Shown: positions 15,479 through 23,740, counted from the stretch's first letter. The stretch: DNA of 26,223 nucleotides from Bordetella parapertussis (GCA_945877995.1 CAMDXD010000007.1:1-26223), one strand, 5' to 3'. Notes: generated by a model not told the origin, from the letters alone. Numbers and translations are program-made.

Positions 15479-16470
15479 CGCATCAGGCCTTTCTCGATGT
15501 GTTGCCGTACATCACCGGCGAGCAACTCGAGTTGCTCACGGCTCCAGTCGACCGGGTTGAACACGATGTGCTGCACGCCGCCGCTCGCCTCGACCTTGCC
15601 CAGGATGCGCGCGGCGACTTCTTCGGCTTCCCCGACGAGGTAATGGCTGCGCCAGAAGTCGAGATCCATGCCGGAGATCATCGAGAACTTCGGGATTGCC
15701 GCCTCCGGTGGCTCCCCCCGCTTGAGCACATAGACGAAATTACAGTAGGCCTTTTCCATCGCGGCGCGGTCACGCCCGAACTCGTCCATGTACTCCTGGA
15801 TTCGCGACCAGTCACCGCGCACCATCTCGGGCGTGGCGGGCGAATGCGGCACCCACACGGATGCATACCGTGCGATGCGACGCAGGACAGGCGTGAAGTC
15901 GAGCACCTTCTGGCCATAGGCCTTCTCCAGCGGCGACGTGCCGCCTGGTATCCAGATCGGCGGGAACGGACGCTGCAGCGGCTTCGGCTCGAGCGTGATG
16001 TCGTCGAACCGGTAGTACTGGCCGTGATAGTTCACATGATCCCCGGCCCACAGCGCGTGGATCGCTTCCAGTAGCTCGTTCATCCGCCGGCCGCGCTCGC
16101 GATGCGGCACGCCCATCGCGGCGAACTCCTTCTCGTGCCAGCCCACGCCGACACCGAAGATCGCCCGCCCGCCGCACAGCACATCGAGCGTCGCCCATTC
16201 CTTCGCATAGTGGACCGGGTTGCGCAGCGGCAGCGTGATGCCCATCGGCCCGAGCTTGATCGTGCGCGTGACGCCGGCCAGCGCACCGAGCAGCACCATC
16301 GGTTCGAGCCAGCTGCGCACGGTATACGGCGGCGTCGTGAGTAGGTGGTCGATGCAGGTGGCCGAATCGAACCCCAGATCCTCTGCCCGCCGCAGATAGG
16401 CACCCATCTCCGCCAGCGTCGCGGTCTGCGACCCCATGGCGAAGCTGGGGATCCGGATGCCGTACTTCAT
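15475..16470 (-). CDS. LLM class flavin-dependent oxidoreductase
   Basis: A 331-residue TIM-barrel oxidoreductase of the luciferase-like monooxygenase (LLM) class. It shows MKYGIRIPSFAMG, the early RRAEDLGFDSATCIDHLL segment, IKLGPMGITLPLRNPVHYAKEWATLD, GGRAIFGVGVGWHEKEF and LEPKPLQRPFPPIWIPGG, all typical of the family. Members use reduced FMN or F420; in this kind of bacterium FMN is more likely. They oxidise or cleave aromatic, terpenoid or sulfonate compounds. GGAGACATCG precedes the ATG. It is the first gene of the minus-strand operon, overlaps QOR 2 by four bases, and starts about 170 bases from the divergent GntR regulator. No separate flavin reductase is encoded nearby. Confidence 0.9.
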   Translation of the reverse strand: MKYGIRIPSFAMGSQTATLAEMGAYLRRAEDLGFDSATCIDHLLTTPPYTVRSWLEPMVLLGALAGVTRTIKLGPMGITLPLRNPVHYAKEWATLDVLCGGRAIFGVGVGWHEKEFAAMGVPHRERGRRMNELLEAIHALWAGDHVNYHGQYYRFDDITLEPKPLQRPFPPIWIPGGTSPLEKAYGQKVLDFTPVLRRIARYASVWVPHSPATPEMVRGDWSRIQEYMDEFGRDRAAMEKAYCNFVYVLKRGEPPEAAIPKFSMISGMDLDFWRSHYLVGEAEEVAARILGKVEASGGVQHIVFNPVDWSREQLELLAGDVRQHIEKGLMR

Positions 16471-16531
16471 CGATGTCTCCGGTGCAGCCGGCGGACGGCA
16501 CGGGCTGCGAGGACAGCAGCTGACGAACTAT

Positions 16532-16543
16532 TTGATATATCAA
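16532..16543. promoter_or_regulatory. Perfect palindrome TTGATATATCAA, candidate GntR operator
   Basis: A perfect 12-base palindrome lies in an AT-rich island (about 16529-16557) within otherwise GC-rich DNA, between the LLM gene start (16470) and the divergent GntR gene (16638). A further short palindrome GTATAC lies at 16550-16555. The place and base content fit a promoter/operator for the minus-strand operon controlled by the divergent regulator. Confidence 0.6.
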
Positions 16544-16637
16544 CATATCGTATACAACCGCAGCCTACCGGATTCTCCGCCGCTGTCAATCCTTCCTTCG
16601 CCGGACGCCGTGCGCCCGGCGGGGTACCCTTCCGGAA

Positions 16638-17495
16638 ATGCCTCGCACGCCGACGCCATCCAGCTTCCCCGCGCCCAGCGCTGCTGCAGACACGGCCACG
16701 CCCGTACGCCGGGTCGTGCTCGCGCAGGCTGCCGATGGCGCAGGTCCCGGCATTGATCCCGCGCTGCCGACGCCGCTGTACCACCAGATCTTCCGAATCC
16801 TGCGTAACCGCATCTACAGCGGCGAGTACGCGCTCGGAAGCTTCCTGCCCGGCGAACAGGATATCGCCACCTTCTTCGGCGTCTCGCGCATCACCGCCAA
16901 GCGCGCCCTCGACGACATCGCGGCAGCCGGCCTCGCGGTGCGCGAACAGGGTCGGGGCACACGCGTCTGCATCCAGCCGCGCAGCATCGCGGTGCGCGGC
17001 AGCGTCCACGGGCTGGTGCACAGCCTGCACGCGAAGGGCAACTCCACAGTGCGCCTGATCGCGTTCGACTACGTCGCTGCGCCGGCGGCGGTCGCAGAGG
17101 CACTGGGCCTGGCAGAAGGGGCCGAGGTCCAACGTGCGATTCGTGTCTGGTATGGTGAATCGGGTCCGTTCAACCATCTCACCACTTTCGTGCCAGCGTC
17201 GATCGGCCGCTGCTGGACGAAGGCAGACCTGTCGCAACGCACGCTGGTGTCGCTGCTCGAGTCGAGCGGCGTACGCATAACGCGTGCCGAGGAAGAAATC
17301 ACCGCGACCCTCGCCGATGACACGACCGGGTCAGCCTTGCAGATCGGTGCCGGCTCCGCCCTACTGATGATCACTCGCACATTGCTGGATGCGGAGGATC
17401 GTGCGGTCGAGTACCTGATCGCCTTGTATCCCCCGGACCGTTACCGGTACACGGTCTCTCTGGGGCAGGACGCCGACCTGGAGGCCGGAACCTAG
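16638..17495 (+). CDS. GntR family transcriptional regulator with UTRA domain (HutC type)
   Basis: A 285-residue regulator. After a roughly 44-residue low-complexity leader, a GntR winged helix runs from about 45 to 112 (TPLYHQIFRILRNRI, LPGEQDIATFFGVSRITAKR, GLAVREQGRGTRV). A UTRA ligand-binding domain follows at about 125-275, with EVQRAIRVWYGESGPFNHLTTFVP and VEYLIALYPPDRYRYTVSL. HutC-type proteins usually repress a neighbouring catabolic operon and release DNA on binding a pathway metabolite. It is divergent from the seven-gene operon, with the palindrome at 16532-16543 between. The ATG at 16638 has GGAA too close to act as a ribosome binding site; the leader suggests the true start may be later, or that translation is leaderless. 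Confidence 0.88.
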   Translation: MPRTPTPSSFPAPSAAADTATPVRRVVLAQAADGAGPGIDPALPTPLYHQIFRILRNRIYSGEYALGSFLPGEQDIATFFGVSRITAKRALDDIAAAGLAVREQGRGTRVCIQPRSIAVRGSVHGLVHSLHAKGNSTVRLIAFDYVAAPAAVAEALGLAEGAEVQRAIRVWYGESGPFNHLTTFVPASIGRCWTKADLSQRTLVSLLESSGVRITRAEEEITATLADDTTGSALQIGAGSALLMITRTLLDAEDRAVEYLIALYPPDRYRYTVSLGQDADLEAGT

Positions 17496-17524
17496 TTTCT
17501 TCGCACCGTTGCATGACCCGTTAC

Positions 17525-17540
17525 CTACCGCTATCGGTAG
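17525..17540. terminator. Small hairpin between convergent genes
   Basis: CTACCG and CGGTAG form a perfect 6-base stem around a CTAT loop, 30 bases after the GntR stop, in the roughly 200-base gap before the convergent Bug gene 5. No T-run follows in either direction, so it is at most a weak bidirectional terminator. The rest of the gap (17541-17697) shows nothing I can name. Confidence 0.3.
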
Positions 17541-17697
17541 CCGTGCAGACCCGTGGGCCGGCGACTACCTGCGGTGCACACGCCCGGGGCGGGGGCTATG
17601 GCGACCCGGACGACCGCGATCCTGATCTGGCCGTGCGCGACGCGATACGGGGATATAGGCCACGCCGGCCGCAGTAGAAGGATGGCCAATCCCGGTG

Positions 17698-18696
17698 TCA
17701 GGCGGGCTTTATGCCCGTAGTCTGGAGCACGCGCGCCCACTTCGCGATCTCCGTGCGCACGTAGGCAGCGAACTCATTGGCATCACCTCCCTGCGCATCA
17801 AACCCGATCGTCGCCAGACGTTCCTTCACCTCGCCCAGCCTGAGCACCGCGTTCACATCTGTGTTTAACCGGCGCACGAGTGCGGGTGCCAGCGTCGGCG
17901 GACCGAAGATCCCTATCCACGAACTGTTCTCGAAATCGAGAAAGCCCGCCTCCTTCAGCGTCGGCACCTCCGGCATCGATGGCATTCGCGCCCGTGCCGC
18001 AACCGCAACGGCGCGCAAGGTGCCCGCCTTGAGCTGGCCGAATGCTGTCGGGACCGAGGATACTGCGATGTCGACCTGTTGCCCGATGGTGGCCGATACT
18101 GCCGCGAGGCCGCTGCTGAAGGGCACGTGCGTGGCTTCAATGCCCGCGAGCCCGCGGAAAACGAACTCAGCGGTCAAGTGCTCCGTCGTACCGACGCCAG
18201 CGGTACCGAACGTCAATCGTCCAGATTTAGCCGACCGAACGAACTCCATCAGGCTCTTCGACGGCGCTTGCCCGTGCACCCCGAAGATCGTCGGCGTGCT
18301 TGCCACGTTGACGATAGGCATCAATCCAGTATCGGGGTTGACCGCTTCCTTCGACACGCTGGCGTTCACGGTGACGGCTGCAGTTGTCACGAGAAGCGTG
18401 TAACCGTCTGGCTGGGCTGCATTGACCAGCCTTGCACCCAGCGCCCCTGCTGCACCAGGACGATTGTCGACGATCACCGGCTGTCCCATTCGCTCCGACA
18501 GCCGGATGCTAAGCGTTCGCGCGATAGTATCTGCAATGCCACCTGAACCGAATGCCACGACGAGCCTGATGGGGCGCACCGGATAAGCCAGTTGGGCGAA
18601 CGAAACCGGCGCGACAGCGGCACCGGCACCGGCAATTCCTCCGAGCACGAAGCGCCTGCGCGAGTTCGCCCATTGACCGGGTAGCCTCTTATCCAT
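17698..18696 (-). CDS. Bug/TctC-family substrate-binding protein (5)
   Basis: A 332-residue periplasmic receptor with a twin-arginine-like start (NSRRRFVLGGIAGAGAAVAPVSFAQ), then YPVRPIRLVVAFGSGGIADTIAR, VIVDNRPGAAGALGARLV, PDGYTLLVT, IEATHVPFSSGLAAVSATIGQQ and the final VRTEIAKWARVLQTTGIKPA. GGGGGAGGGGCCAAG before the ATG at 18696 is a good ribosome binding site. The first loop reads FGSGG rather than FxPGG. It stands alone: it faces the GntR gene and is separated from the adaptor gene at 18894 by about 200 bases, so it is not clearly part of either neighbouring system. Ligand unknown. Confidence 0.92.
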   Translation of the reverse strand: MDKRLPGQWANSRRRFVLGGIAGAGAAVAPVSFAQLAYPVRPIRLVVAFGSGGIADTIARTLSIRLSERMGQPVIVDNRPGAAGALGARLVNAAQPDGYTLLVTTAAVTVNASVSKEAVNPDTGLMPIVNVASTPTIFGVHGQAPSKSLMEFVRSAKSGRLTFGTAGVGTTEHLTAEFVFRGLAGIEATHVPFSSGLAAVSATIGQQVDIAVSSVPTAFGQLKAGTLRAVAVAARARMPSMPEVPTLKEAGFLDFENSSWIGIFGPPTLAPALVRRLNTDVNAVLRLGEVKERLATIGFDAQGGDANEFAAYVRTEIAKWARVLQTTGIKPA

Positions 18697-18893
18697 CTTG
18701 GCCCCTCCCCCGAATGCTTATCAACCATTGAGGTGTGACAGGATGATGATTCACTGTGCTGCGAATGCGCGAAAATACTGAAACCGACGGTGCCAGGAAC
18801 CTACCGCCCTTCGCCGGATGCACAAGCCCGGAAAGATCAGCCACTGGATATCCGACAGCAGGTTTGCTGCCAACGGGTCATTTGTCGGCAGTG
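18697..18893. other. Intergenic gap, no feature recognised
   Basis: About 200 bases between the start of Bug gene 5 and the end of the adaptor gene, both on the minus strand. Small open frames exist on both strands, but none has a recognisable product or ribosome binding site, and I see no strong hairpin. It probably holds the promoter of Bug gene 5. Confidence 0.4.
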
Positions 18894-19757
18894 TCAGGGT
18901 CTCGCGGCCGAGGGTGCGGCGCTGCGTCGGGCCGGCGCACTTACGCCTTCCAGGCGCAGCCTGCATCGTGTGCCGGCTGGTATCGCGTGGCCAGGATTGG
19001 GCAGTTCGAGTCGAACACCGAATGTCCCGCTGCCGGCATCGAGAACGCGGTCGACCACTGCGACCCGCGCGCGGTGCGAGCCACCACCGACCGCGGGCTG
19101 CACGTCTCCTGCGAGCCCGACCTTGACCTGACTCCAGGCGTCGGCCGGAAGCAGTGCTTCCACATGCAGCACGTCGATCTCGGCGATTTTGAGAATGGGC
19201 CGTCGCCCGACGCCGGCCTCGGACAGTTCGCCAGTATTGAGGAGCCGCTCGACGACAACGCCATTGACCGGGCTGCGGATGGACTTCAACTGGATGATCG
19301 CGTTTTGCCGGTTGAACTCGATTTCTGCCAGACGACGGGCATCCCGCGCTTCGACCAACTCGGCTTCAGCGAGGCGTTTCTCGTTCTGCGCATCATCGAG
19401 TGCCTGGGCTGACAGAAACTTGCTGGCGATCAGCTCCTGCACGCGCTCGAGCTTGCGCGAGGTTACCGTCACCCGGGATTCGCCGGCCTGCACCGCGCCC
19501 AGCATGCCGGCGCGGTGACGGGCACCTTCCGCCGTAACCCGCTCGACCGAATCATCGAGGGTCGCGAGCAGCTGGCCACGGCGCACCGTCTGGCCCCGAT
19601 CGACATGCACGCGCTGGATCAAACCATCGACCGGGCTGCGGATTTCCAGTGTCTGTCGCGGCTGGATCACGCACTCATACTCTGCCTGCGCGTGCGCCAT
19701 GCCTGAGATGATCGCCAAGCCGAAATACGACACGCAATATCGAATGAGTGACTGCAT
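18894..19757 (-). CDS. Periplasmic adaptor (HlyD/RND membrane fusion protein family), export-system component
   Basis: A 287-residue secreted adaptor. From the ATG at 19757 it has a signal peptide (MQSLIRYCVSYFGLAIISGMAHA), then a lipoyl half-motif RSPVDGLIQRVHVDRGQTVRRGQLLATLD, a coiled-coil hairpin (about 70-150) and the returning half KSIRSPVNGVVVERLLNTGE, followed by a beta-barrel domain. Such proteins bridge an inner-membrane pump to an outer-membrane channel. Earlier ATGs at 19775 and 19805 are in frame, but the signal peptide fits best from 19757; no start has a clear ribosome binding site. It is divergent from the GAF-HlyD/M50/SecA-like operon and shares its promoter region. No pump or TolC-type gene lies in the window, so partnership with that operon is inferred from position and from the shared HlyD theme. 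Confidence 0.82.
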   Translation of the reverse strand: MQSLIRYCVSYFGLAIISGMAHAQAEYECVIQPRQTLEIRSPVDGLIQRVHVDRGQTVRRGQLLATLDDSVERVTAEGARHRAGMLGAVQAGESRVTVTSRKLERVQELIASKFLSAQALDDAQNEKRLAEAELVEARDARRLAEIEFNRQNAIIQLKSIRSPVNGVVVERLLNTGELSEAGVGRRPILKIAEIDVLHVEALLPADAWSQVKVGLAGDVQPAVGGGSHRARVAVVDRVLDAGSGTFGVRLELPNPGHAIPAGTRCRLRLEGVSAPARRSAAPSAARP

Positions 19758-20030
19758 CGCCCGGCTGCCGGTCATTTTCTGGTTTTTTGGTTCGTACAAT
19801 CGCATAATTACAGTACTTTACTGACTATACCGATTCGCCGCCGCTCATTCGTGTCAGTATTACCTTGTACAGTGTGCAATTTGCCGCGTAAGAATCCGGC
19901 GGTCATAACGATACTCTCATTGATGACGGCTGCACTTCGGCGTTCCACGAGGGCCCGATAGATCGCTTTTCGGAAGTCTGGCGCGGTTCGTCGTACGCGC
20001 ACCGACAACGCCGTTTCATGGAAATTCGTG
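19758..20030. promoter_or_regulatory. Divergent promoter region of the export cluster
   Basis: This stretch, AT-rich at its left end, separates the two diverging halves of the cluster. It includes an inverted repeat CAGTA-CTT-TACTG at 19811-19823, which could bind a regulator. No -35/-10 pair is convincing. A 135-codon open frame on the minus strand crosses the region but also covers the start of the GAF-HlyD gene in antisense; I do not treat it as a gene. Confidence 0.4.
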
Positions 20031-21506
20031 ATGACTTCGTACGCCGCGCCGCCAGCCGATCCGCCGGGGGGTGCCGGACAGTCTCCCGCTGCATCTGCGG
20101 CGGAGGCCGTTCGCGCGACCCCGGTAGTCGGCTGCGCGTTCGACAGGCCCGGGGCATTGCCGCAGTTCGCGCTGCGGTTGCAGGCCGTGGTGCATGCCCA
20201 CCACGACCTCGCCACCGCAGCAGACGCGGTGGCGCACGAACTCGCGCAGGCTTTCGGTGCCGAGCGAGTATCGATCGCGTTGCGGGATCGTGGTTCGGCG
20301 AGGCTGCTCGCCGGCTCCGCTGAGCCCGAACGGCTGCCGGGGTCCGGGCATGCGCGGGCTCTCGAGTACGCGATGGACGAGGCAATCGATCAGGCGGCGG
20401 TCATCCGGTGGCCCGCAGAGGCTGGCGACCTGCCACGAATTACCGCGCTGCATGCGCAATATTCACGATTGACGCAGTCGCGCCTGACCACGATCCCGCT
20501 CGTCGATGACGAGCGCGTCATCGGCGCCATCACATTCGAGCATCCGCTCGCGGCAGCACTGCCCGAGTCGATGCACCATGCGTCCGATCTCCTCGCTCCC
20601 CTCGCACCGCTGCTCGCGCTGCGCCAGATCGCCGAGGCGGGTTGGCTTGCCCGCTGGCGCCTGAGGGCCGCGCGTCAGTCTCCGGACAATCGTCGGCGCC
20701 GGCGCCTTGCATGGACGATTGCGTCGTTCTGTGTGCTCGTCGCGTTGATTCCGGTCGCCGACCGCGTCGGTGCGCCAGTGCGCGTGGAGGGCGAGGTGCA
20801 GCGGGCGCTCGTCTCCCCGGTCGATGGCTACATCGGGGCGGTACATGCGCGCCCGGGAGACCTGGTTCGCAGCGGGCAGGTGCTGGCCGAACTTGCCCGA
20901 GACGATCTCGAACTCGAGCGAGACCGATGGGCTGCGACACTCGCACAGCATGAAAACGCCTACCGTAACGCCCTCGTACGCGGCGAGCGGCCCCAGTACG
21001 CGGCGGCAGTGGCCCGTGCATCCGAGGCGCGCGCGGAGCTCGAGCGTGTACAGGCACAGATCGCACGCAGCCAGCTGAGCGCCCCGTTCGACGGGCTGCT
21101 GATCAGCGGCGATCTCACGCAGTCGCTCGGCGCGCCGGTTCGCCGCGGCGAGGTACTGCTGACCGTGTCGCCCCGGGGACGGCATCGGATCATGGCCGAG
21201 ATCGACGAACACGACATCGAACGCGTGCGGGAAGGCGCAGGCGGTATCGTGGTGCTGGCAGCGTTGCCCGATCGGCGCATCGACGTCACCGTGAAGCGTA
21301 TCTTTCCGGCCGCGGTCAGCCGCGACGGACGTACGTTCTACGAGGCCGAGACGCTGCCGGCCAGCGAGTTCGACGCCCTCAGGCCCGGTCTCCTGGGACA
21401 GGTGCGCTTCGAGGGCGGACGCAGCCCGCTGGTACTGGCACTGGGACGGCGCCTGTTCGACTGGATGCGTCTGCAGCTATGGTCCGCAGGTGCGTGGCTA
21501 TCTTGA
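20031..21506 (+). CDS. GAF-domain/HlyD-family fusion: sensory membrane-anchored adaptor
   Basis: A roughly 491-residue protein with two parts. The N-terminal half (about residues 40-205) reads as a GAF-like sensor domain: LATAADAVAHELAQAFGAERVSIALRD, then RLTTIPLVDDERVIGAITFE. After a basic stretch (NRRRRR) comes a single membrane helix at about 227-244, then a HlyD adaptor: RALVSPVDGYIGAVHARPGDLVRSGQVLAEL, a short coiled coil, SQLSAPFDGLLISGDLTQSLGAPVRRGEVLLTV and a beta-barrel tail. Topology would put GAF in the cytoplasm and HlyD in the periplasm. A GTG at 20028 directly precedes the ATG at 20031; GGAAA lies upstream. Its end overlaps the M50 gene by 28 bases. Adaptor activity could be gated by a cytoplasmic signal, or the GAF-like domain could be a docking module. 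Confidence 0.82.
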   Translation: MTSYAAPPADPPGGAGQSPAASAAEAVRATPVVGCAFDRPGALPQFALRLQAVVHAHHDLATAADAVAHELAQAFGAERVSIALRDRGSARLLAGSAEPERLPGSGHARALEYAMDEAIDQAAVIRWPAEAGDLPRITALHAQYSRLTQSRLTTIPLVDDERVIGAITFEHPLAAALPESMHHASDLLAPLAPLLALRQIAEAGWLARWRLRAARQSPDNRRRRRLAWTIASFCVLVALIPVADRVGAPVRVEGEVQRALVSPVDGYIGAVHARPGDLVRSGQVLAELARDDLELERDRWAATLAQHENAYRNALVRGERPQYAAAVARASEARAELERVQAQIARSQLSAPFDGLLISGDLTQSLGAPVRRGEVLLTVSPRGRHRIMAEIDEHDIERVREGAGGIVVLAALPDRRIDVTVKRIFPAAVSRDGRTFYEAETLPASEFDALRPGLLGQVRFEGGRSPLVLALGRRLFDWMRLQLWSAGAWLS

Positions 21507-23653
21507 GCGCGAGCCTGTTCAGTCCGCTCTGGTATCGCGTCGCCGAACGGCGGCCGCGCCTGCGTGCCGGCGTGCAGGTGACCCGGCAGCTGGCTCGCGG
21601 CATCCCCTGGCACGTGCTGACCGATCCGATGTCCGGGCGGCGGTGCCGGCTCAATCCGCAGGCCTGGGCGCTGGCCGGACGGCTCGACGGCGAACGCACT
21701 GTCGAGCAGATCTGGGAGGAACTGATCGTCTACCCGGACACGGAAGCACCGACGCAGGATGAAGTCGTGCAGGTGATCGGACAACTCGCCGCCGAGGGAC
21801 TTGTCACCATGGACGCGCTGCCCGACTTCGCGTCGCGGGCCTGGCGGCGCGGGCAGCGGAATGCCCGCCGCCGTCGGGAGCGATTCAATCCGCTGGCGCT
21901 GCGTGTGCCGCTGGGTTGCCCCGCGCCGCTCCTCGATCGCCTGGCCCCGCTCGGGCGAGGGCTGTTCAGCCGCGCCGGTCTGCTGCTCTGGGCCGGGCTG
22001 CTTGTCCTGGCGCTCGCATTGCTGGCGCCGCTCTGGCCGCAGTTGCTCGCACAGAGCGGCGAGCGGCTGTCAACGCCGTGGATGCTGTTCCTGATCTGGC
22101 TGCTCTACATGCCGATCAAGGTGCTGCACGAGCTTGCGCACGGCCTGGCGGCGCGGCGCTTCGACGTCGAGGTCCCCGAGGCCGGTGTCACCATGCTGGT
22201 GCTCATCCCTTCACCTTACGTGGACGCTTCCGAGTCGGCGAGTCTCGGGCGCCGCGGCGAGCGGCTGACGATCGCAGGCGCCGGCATCGCCTCGGATCTC
22301 GCAGTGGCCGCGATCGCGCTGCTCGTCTGGGTCGAGGCAGCGCCCGGGGTCGTGCGCGACCTCGCCCTGGCTGCGCTGATGGTCGCGGGCGTCGGTACGG
22401 TCCTGTTCAATGCGAACCCGCTGCTGCGGTTCGATGGCTATCACCTGCTGTGCGATGCGCTCGACCTGCCGCAGCTGGCCACGCGCAGTCAGCGGCTCTG
22501 GCAGCAGCGATGGCGGCGCTGGGCCGGTGTCGACGCGTCGGCATCCTCGCCGCCGTCGATGGCCCGGGGGGAGTCGGTCTGGCTAGAGGCGTATGCGCCG
22601 CTCGCGTTCGTCTGCCGTGTCGGCCTCGGTGCTGGCGTTGCACTCTGGGCGGGTGGTATCTCCAGTGTGCTCGGGCTGCTGATCGCAGGCTATGTGCTCG
22701 TCGCGCTCGTGATCTGGCCCGCAGTGAAGTTCGCCCGCGACCTGCTCGGGGCTACCCGCGGTACCGCTGCCCACACGCCGATGCGGGTACGCGGCCTGCT
22801 CTTGCTCGCGGCGTGCGCGGCAGTAGTGGTGGCGCTGCCCCTGCCCTTCTACAGCACGGTGCAGGGTGTGGTGCAGGTGTCCGAGCCGGGCGTGCTGCGT
22901 CCGCAGGTCGAGGGGCTGGTGATTGCGGTACATGCGCCCGATGGCGCGCGGGTGCAAGCGGGCGATCTCGTGCTCACGCTGGATGACCCGGTGCTGCGCG
23001 TGCGCCTTGCGCGTGCGGTGGCGAAAGTGAGCGACATCGAAGCCGAGCGCTTCGGGCAACTCGGCCGGGACGCGCTGCGCGCGACCGACGGTGAGGACGC
23101 CCTTGCCCGTGCGCGCGCCGAGGTGATCGAACTCGAGTCGCGCGTTGCGAAACTGGCGGTGCGTGCGGCGGTGAACGGCCAACTGTCGCTGCCGCGGGCC
23201 GGCGATCTGCCGGGCGCCTGGCTCGAGCGCGGCCGGCCGGTCGGGCATGTGTTCGACGGTGCGGCGCTGCGGGTGCGAGCGGCCGTGCCCGAGTCGCAGG
23301 CCGGGCTGCTGCGCGAGCGGCTCTACGCCGTGCAGGTCCGTCTCGCCGAGCGCAGCGCCGTTGCACTCGAAGGGAGGGTGGTGCGCGATGCCCCCGCCGC
23401 CGTCACGGAACTGCCTGGTGATGCGCTCGGTCGGCTCGGCGATGGCGGGCTGGAGACCGATCCGGCCGACAGGCGCGGGGTGCGCGCCCGCGATCCCTAT
23501 GTGCACGTCGATGTACAGATCGACGCTGCGCAGGGCGCGCGGGTCGACGGGCGCGCCTGGGTGCGCTTCGATCATGGCTCGGCCGCCCTGCTCGAGCGCG
23601 CATGGCGCTCGGTGCGTCAGGTCTTTCTTCGGCGCTTCGATGCGGCGGCTTGA
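21479..23653 (+). CDS. M50 family membrane zinc metalloprotease with PqqD-like and HlyD domains
   Basis: A 724-residue polytopic membrane protein. The N-terminal about 110 residues resemble a PqqD-type peptide-binding domain (WHVLTDPMSGRRCRLNPQAW, LDGERTVEQIWEEL). The M50/site-2 protease core has the zinc motif HELAH at 217-221 in a membrane helix and the second-site motif NPLLRFDGYH at 313-322, so both catalytic elements are present. Further helices follow, then a periplasmic HlyD/lipoyl region (STVQGVVQVSEPGVLRPQVEGLV, GARVQAGDLVLTLDD) to the end. This layout matches the 'putative peptide zinc metalloprotease' group found with peptide and surface-protein export. The gene starts 28 bases inside the preceding gene; a TTG at 21503, overlapping that gene's stop, is another possible start. 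It may clip or pass on the LEPR-type protein encoded downstream. Confidence 0.88.
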   Translation: MVRRCVAILSASLFSPLWYRVAERRPRLRAGVQVTRQLARGIPWHVLTDPMSGRRCRLNPQAWALAGRLDGERTVEQIWEELIVYPDTEAPTQDEVVQVIGQLAAEGLVTMDALPDFASRAWRRGQRNARRRRERFNPLALRVPLGCPAPLLDRLAPLGRGLFSRAGLLLWAGLLVLALALLAPLWPQLLAQSGERLSTPWMLFLIWLLYMPIKVLHELAHGLAARRFDVEVPEAGVTMLVLIPSPYVDASESASLGRRGERLTIAGAGIASDLAVAAIALLVWVEAAPGVVRDLALAALMVAGVGTVLFNANPLLRFDGYHLLCDALDLPQLATRSQRLWQQRWRRWAGVDASASSPPSMARGESVWLEAYAPLAFVCRVGLGAGVALWAGGISSVLGLLIAGYVLVALVIWPAVKFARDLLGATRGTAAHTPMRVRGLLLLAACAAVVVALPLPFYSTVQGVVQVSEPGVLRPQVEGLVIAVHAPDGARVQAGDLVLTLDDPVLRVRLARAVAKVSDIEAERFGQLGRDALRATDGEDALARARAEVIELESRVAKLAVRAAVNGQLSLPRAGDLPGAWLERGRPVGHVFDGAALRVRAAVPESQAGLLRERLYAVQVRLAERSAVALEGRVVRDAPAAVTELPGDALGRLGDGGLETDPADRRGVRARDPYVHVDVQIDAAQGARVDGRAWVRFDHGSAALLERAWRSVRQVFLRRFDAAA

Positions 23654-23740
23654 TCCAATGGGCGTAGACTCCAGCGCGGCAGTGCGGGCGCCGCTGGCAT
23701 CGGGTCAGTCGGTGCATGGCAAACGGACGGTGGACGGTCG
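23654..23740. other. Short intra-operon gap
   Basis: 87 bases between the M50 and SecA-like genes; apart from the GGACGG ribosome binding site at its right end I see nothing. Confidence 0.4.

Noticed and set aside
14555..15643. 362-codon open frame on the plus strand
   Set aside because: It is antisense to QOR 2 and the LLM gene, which both show clear family motifs.
18756..19412. 218-codon open frame on the plus strand
   Set aside because: Mostly antisense to the periplasmic adaptor gene; no start signal or domain.
19808..20215. 135-codon minus-strand frame crossing the divergent promoter region
   Set aside because: No ribosome binding site or family match, and it covers the start of the GAF-HlyD gene; I could not exclude a small regulatory gene but found no support.
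22583..23575. 330-codon open frame on the minus strand
   Set aside because: Antisense to the M50/HlyD gene; composition is Arg/His-rich with no motif.
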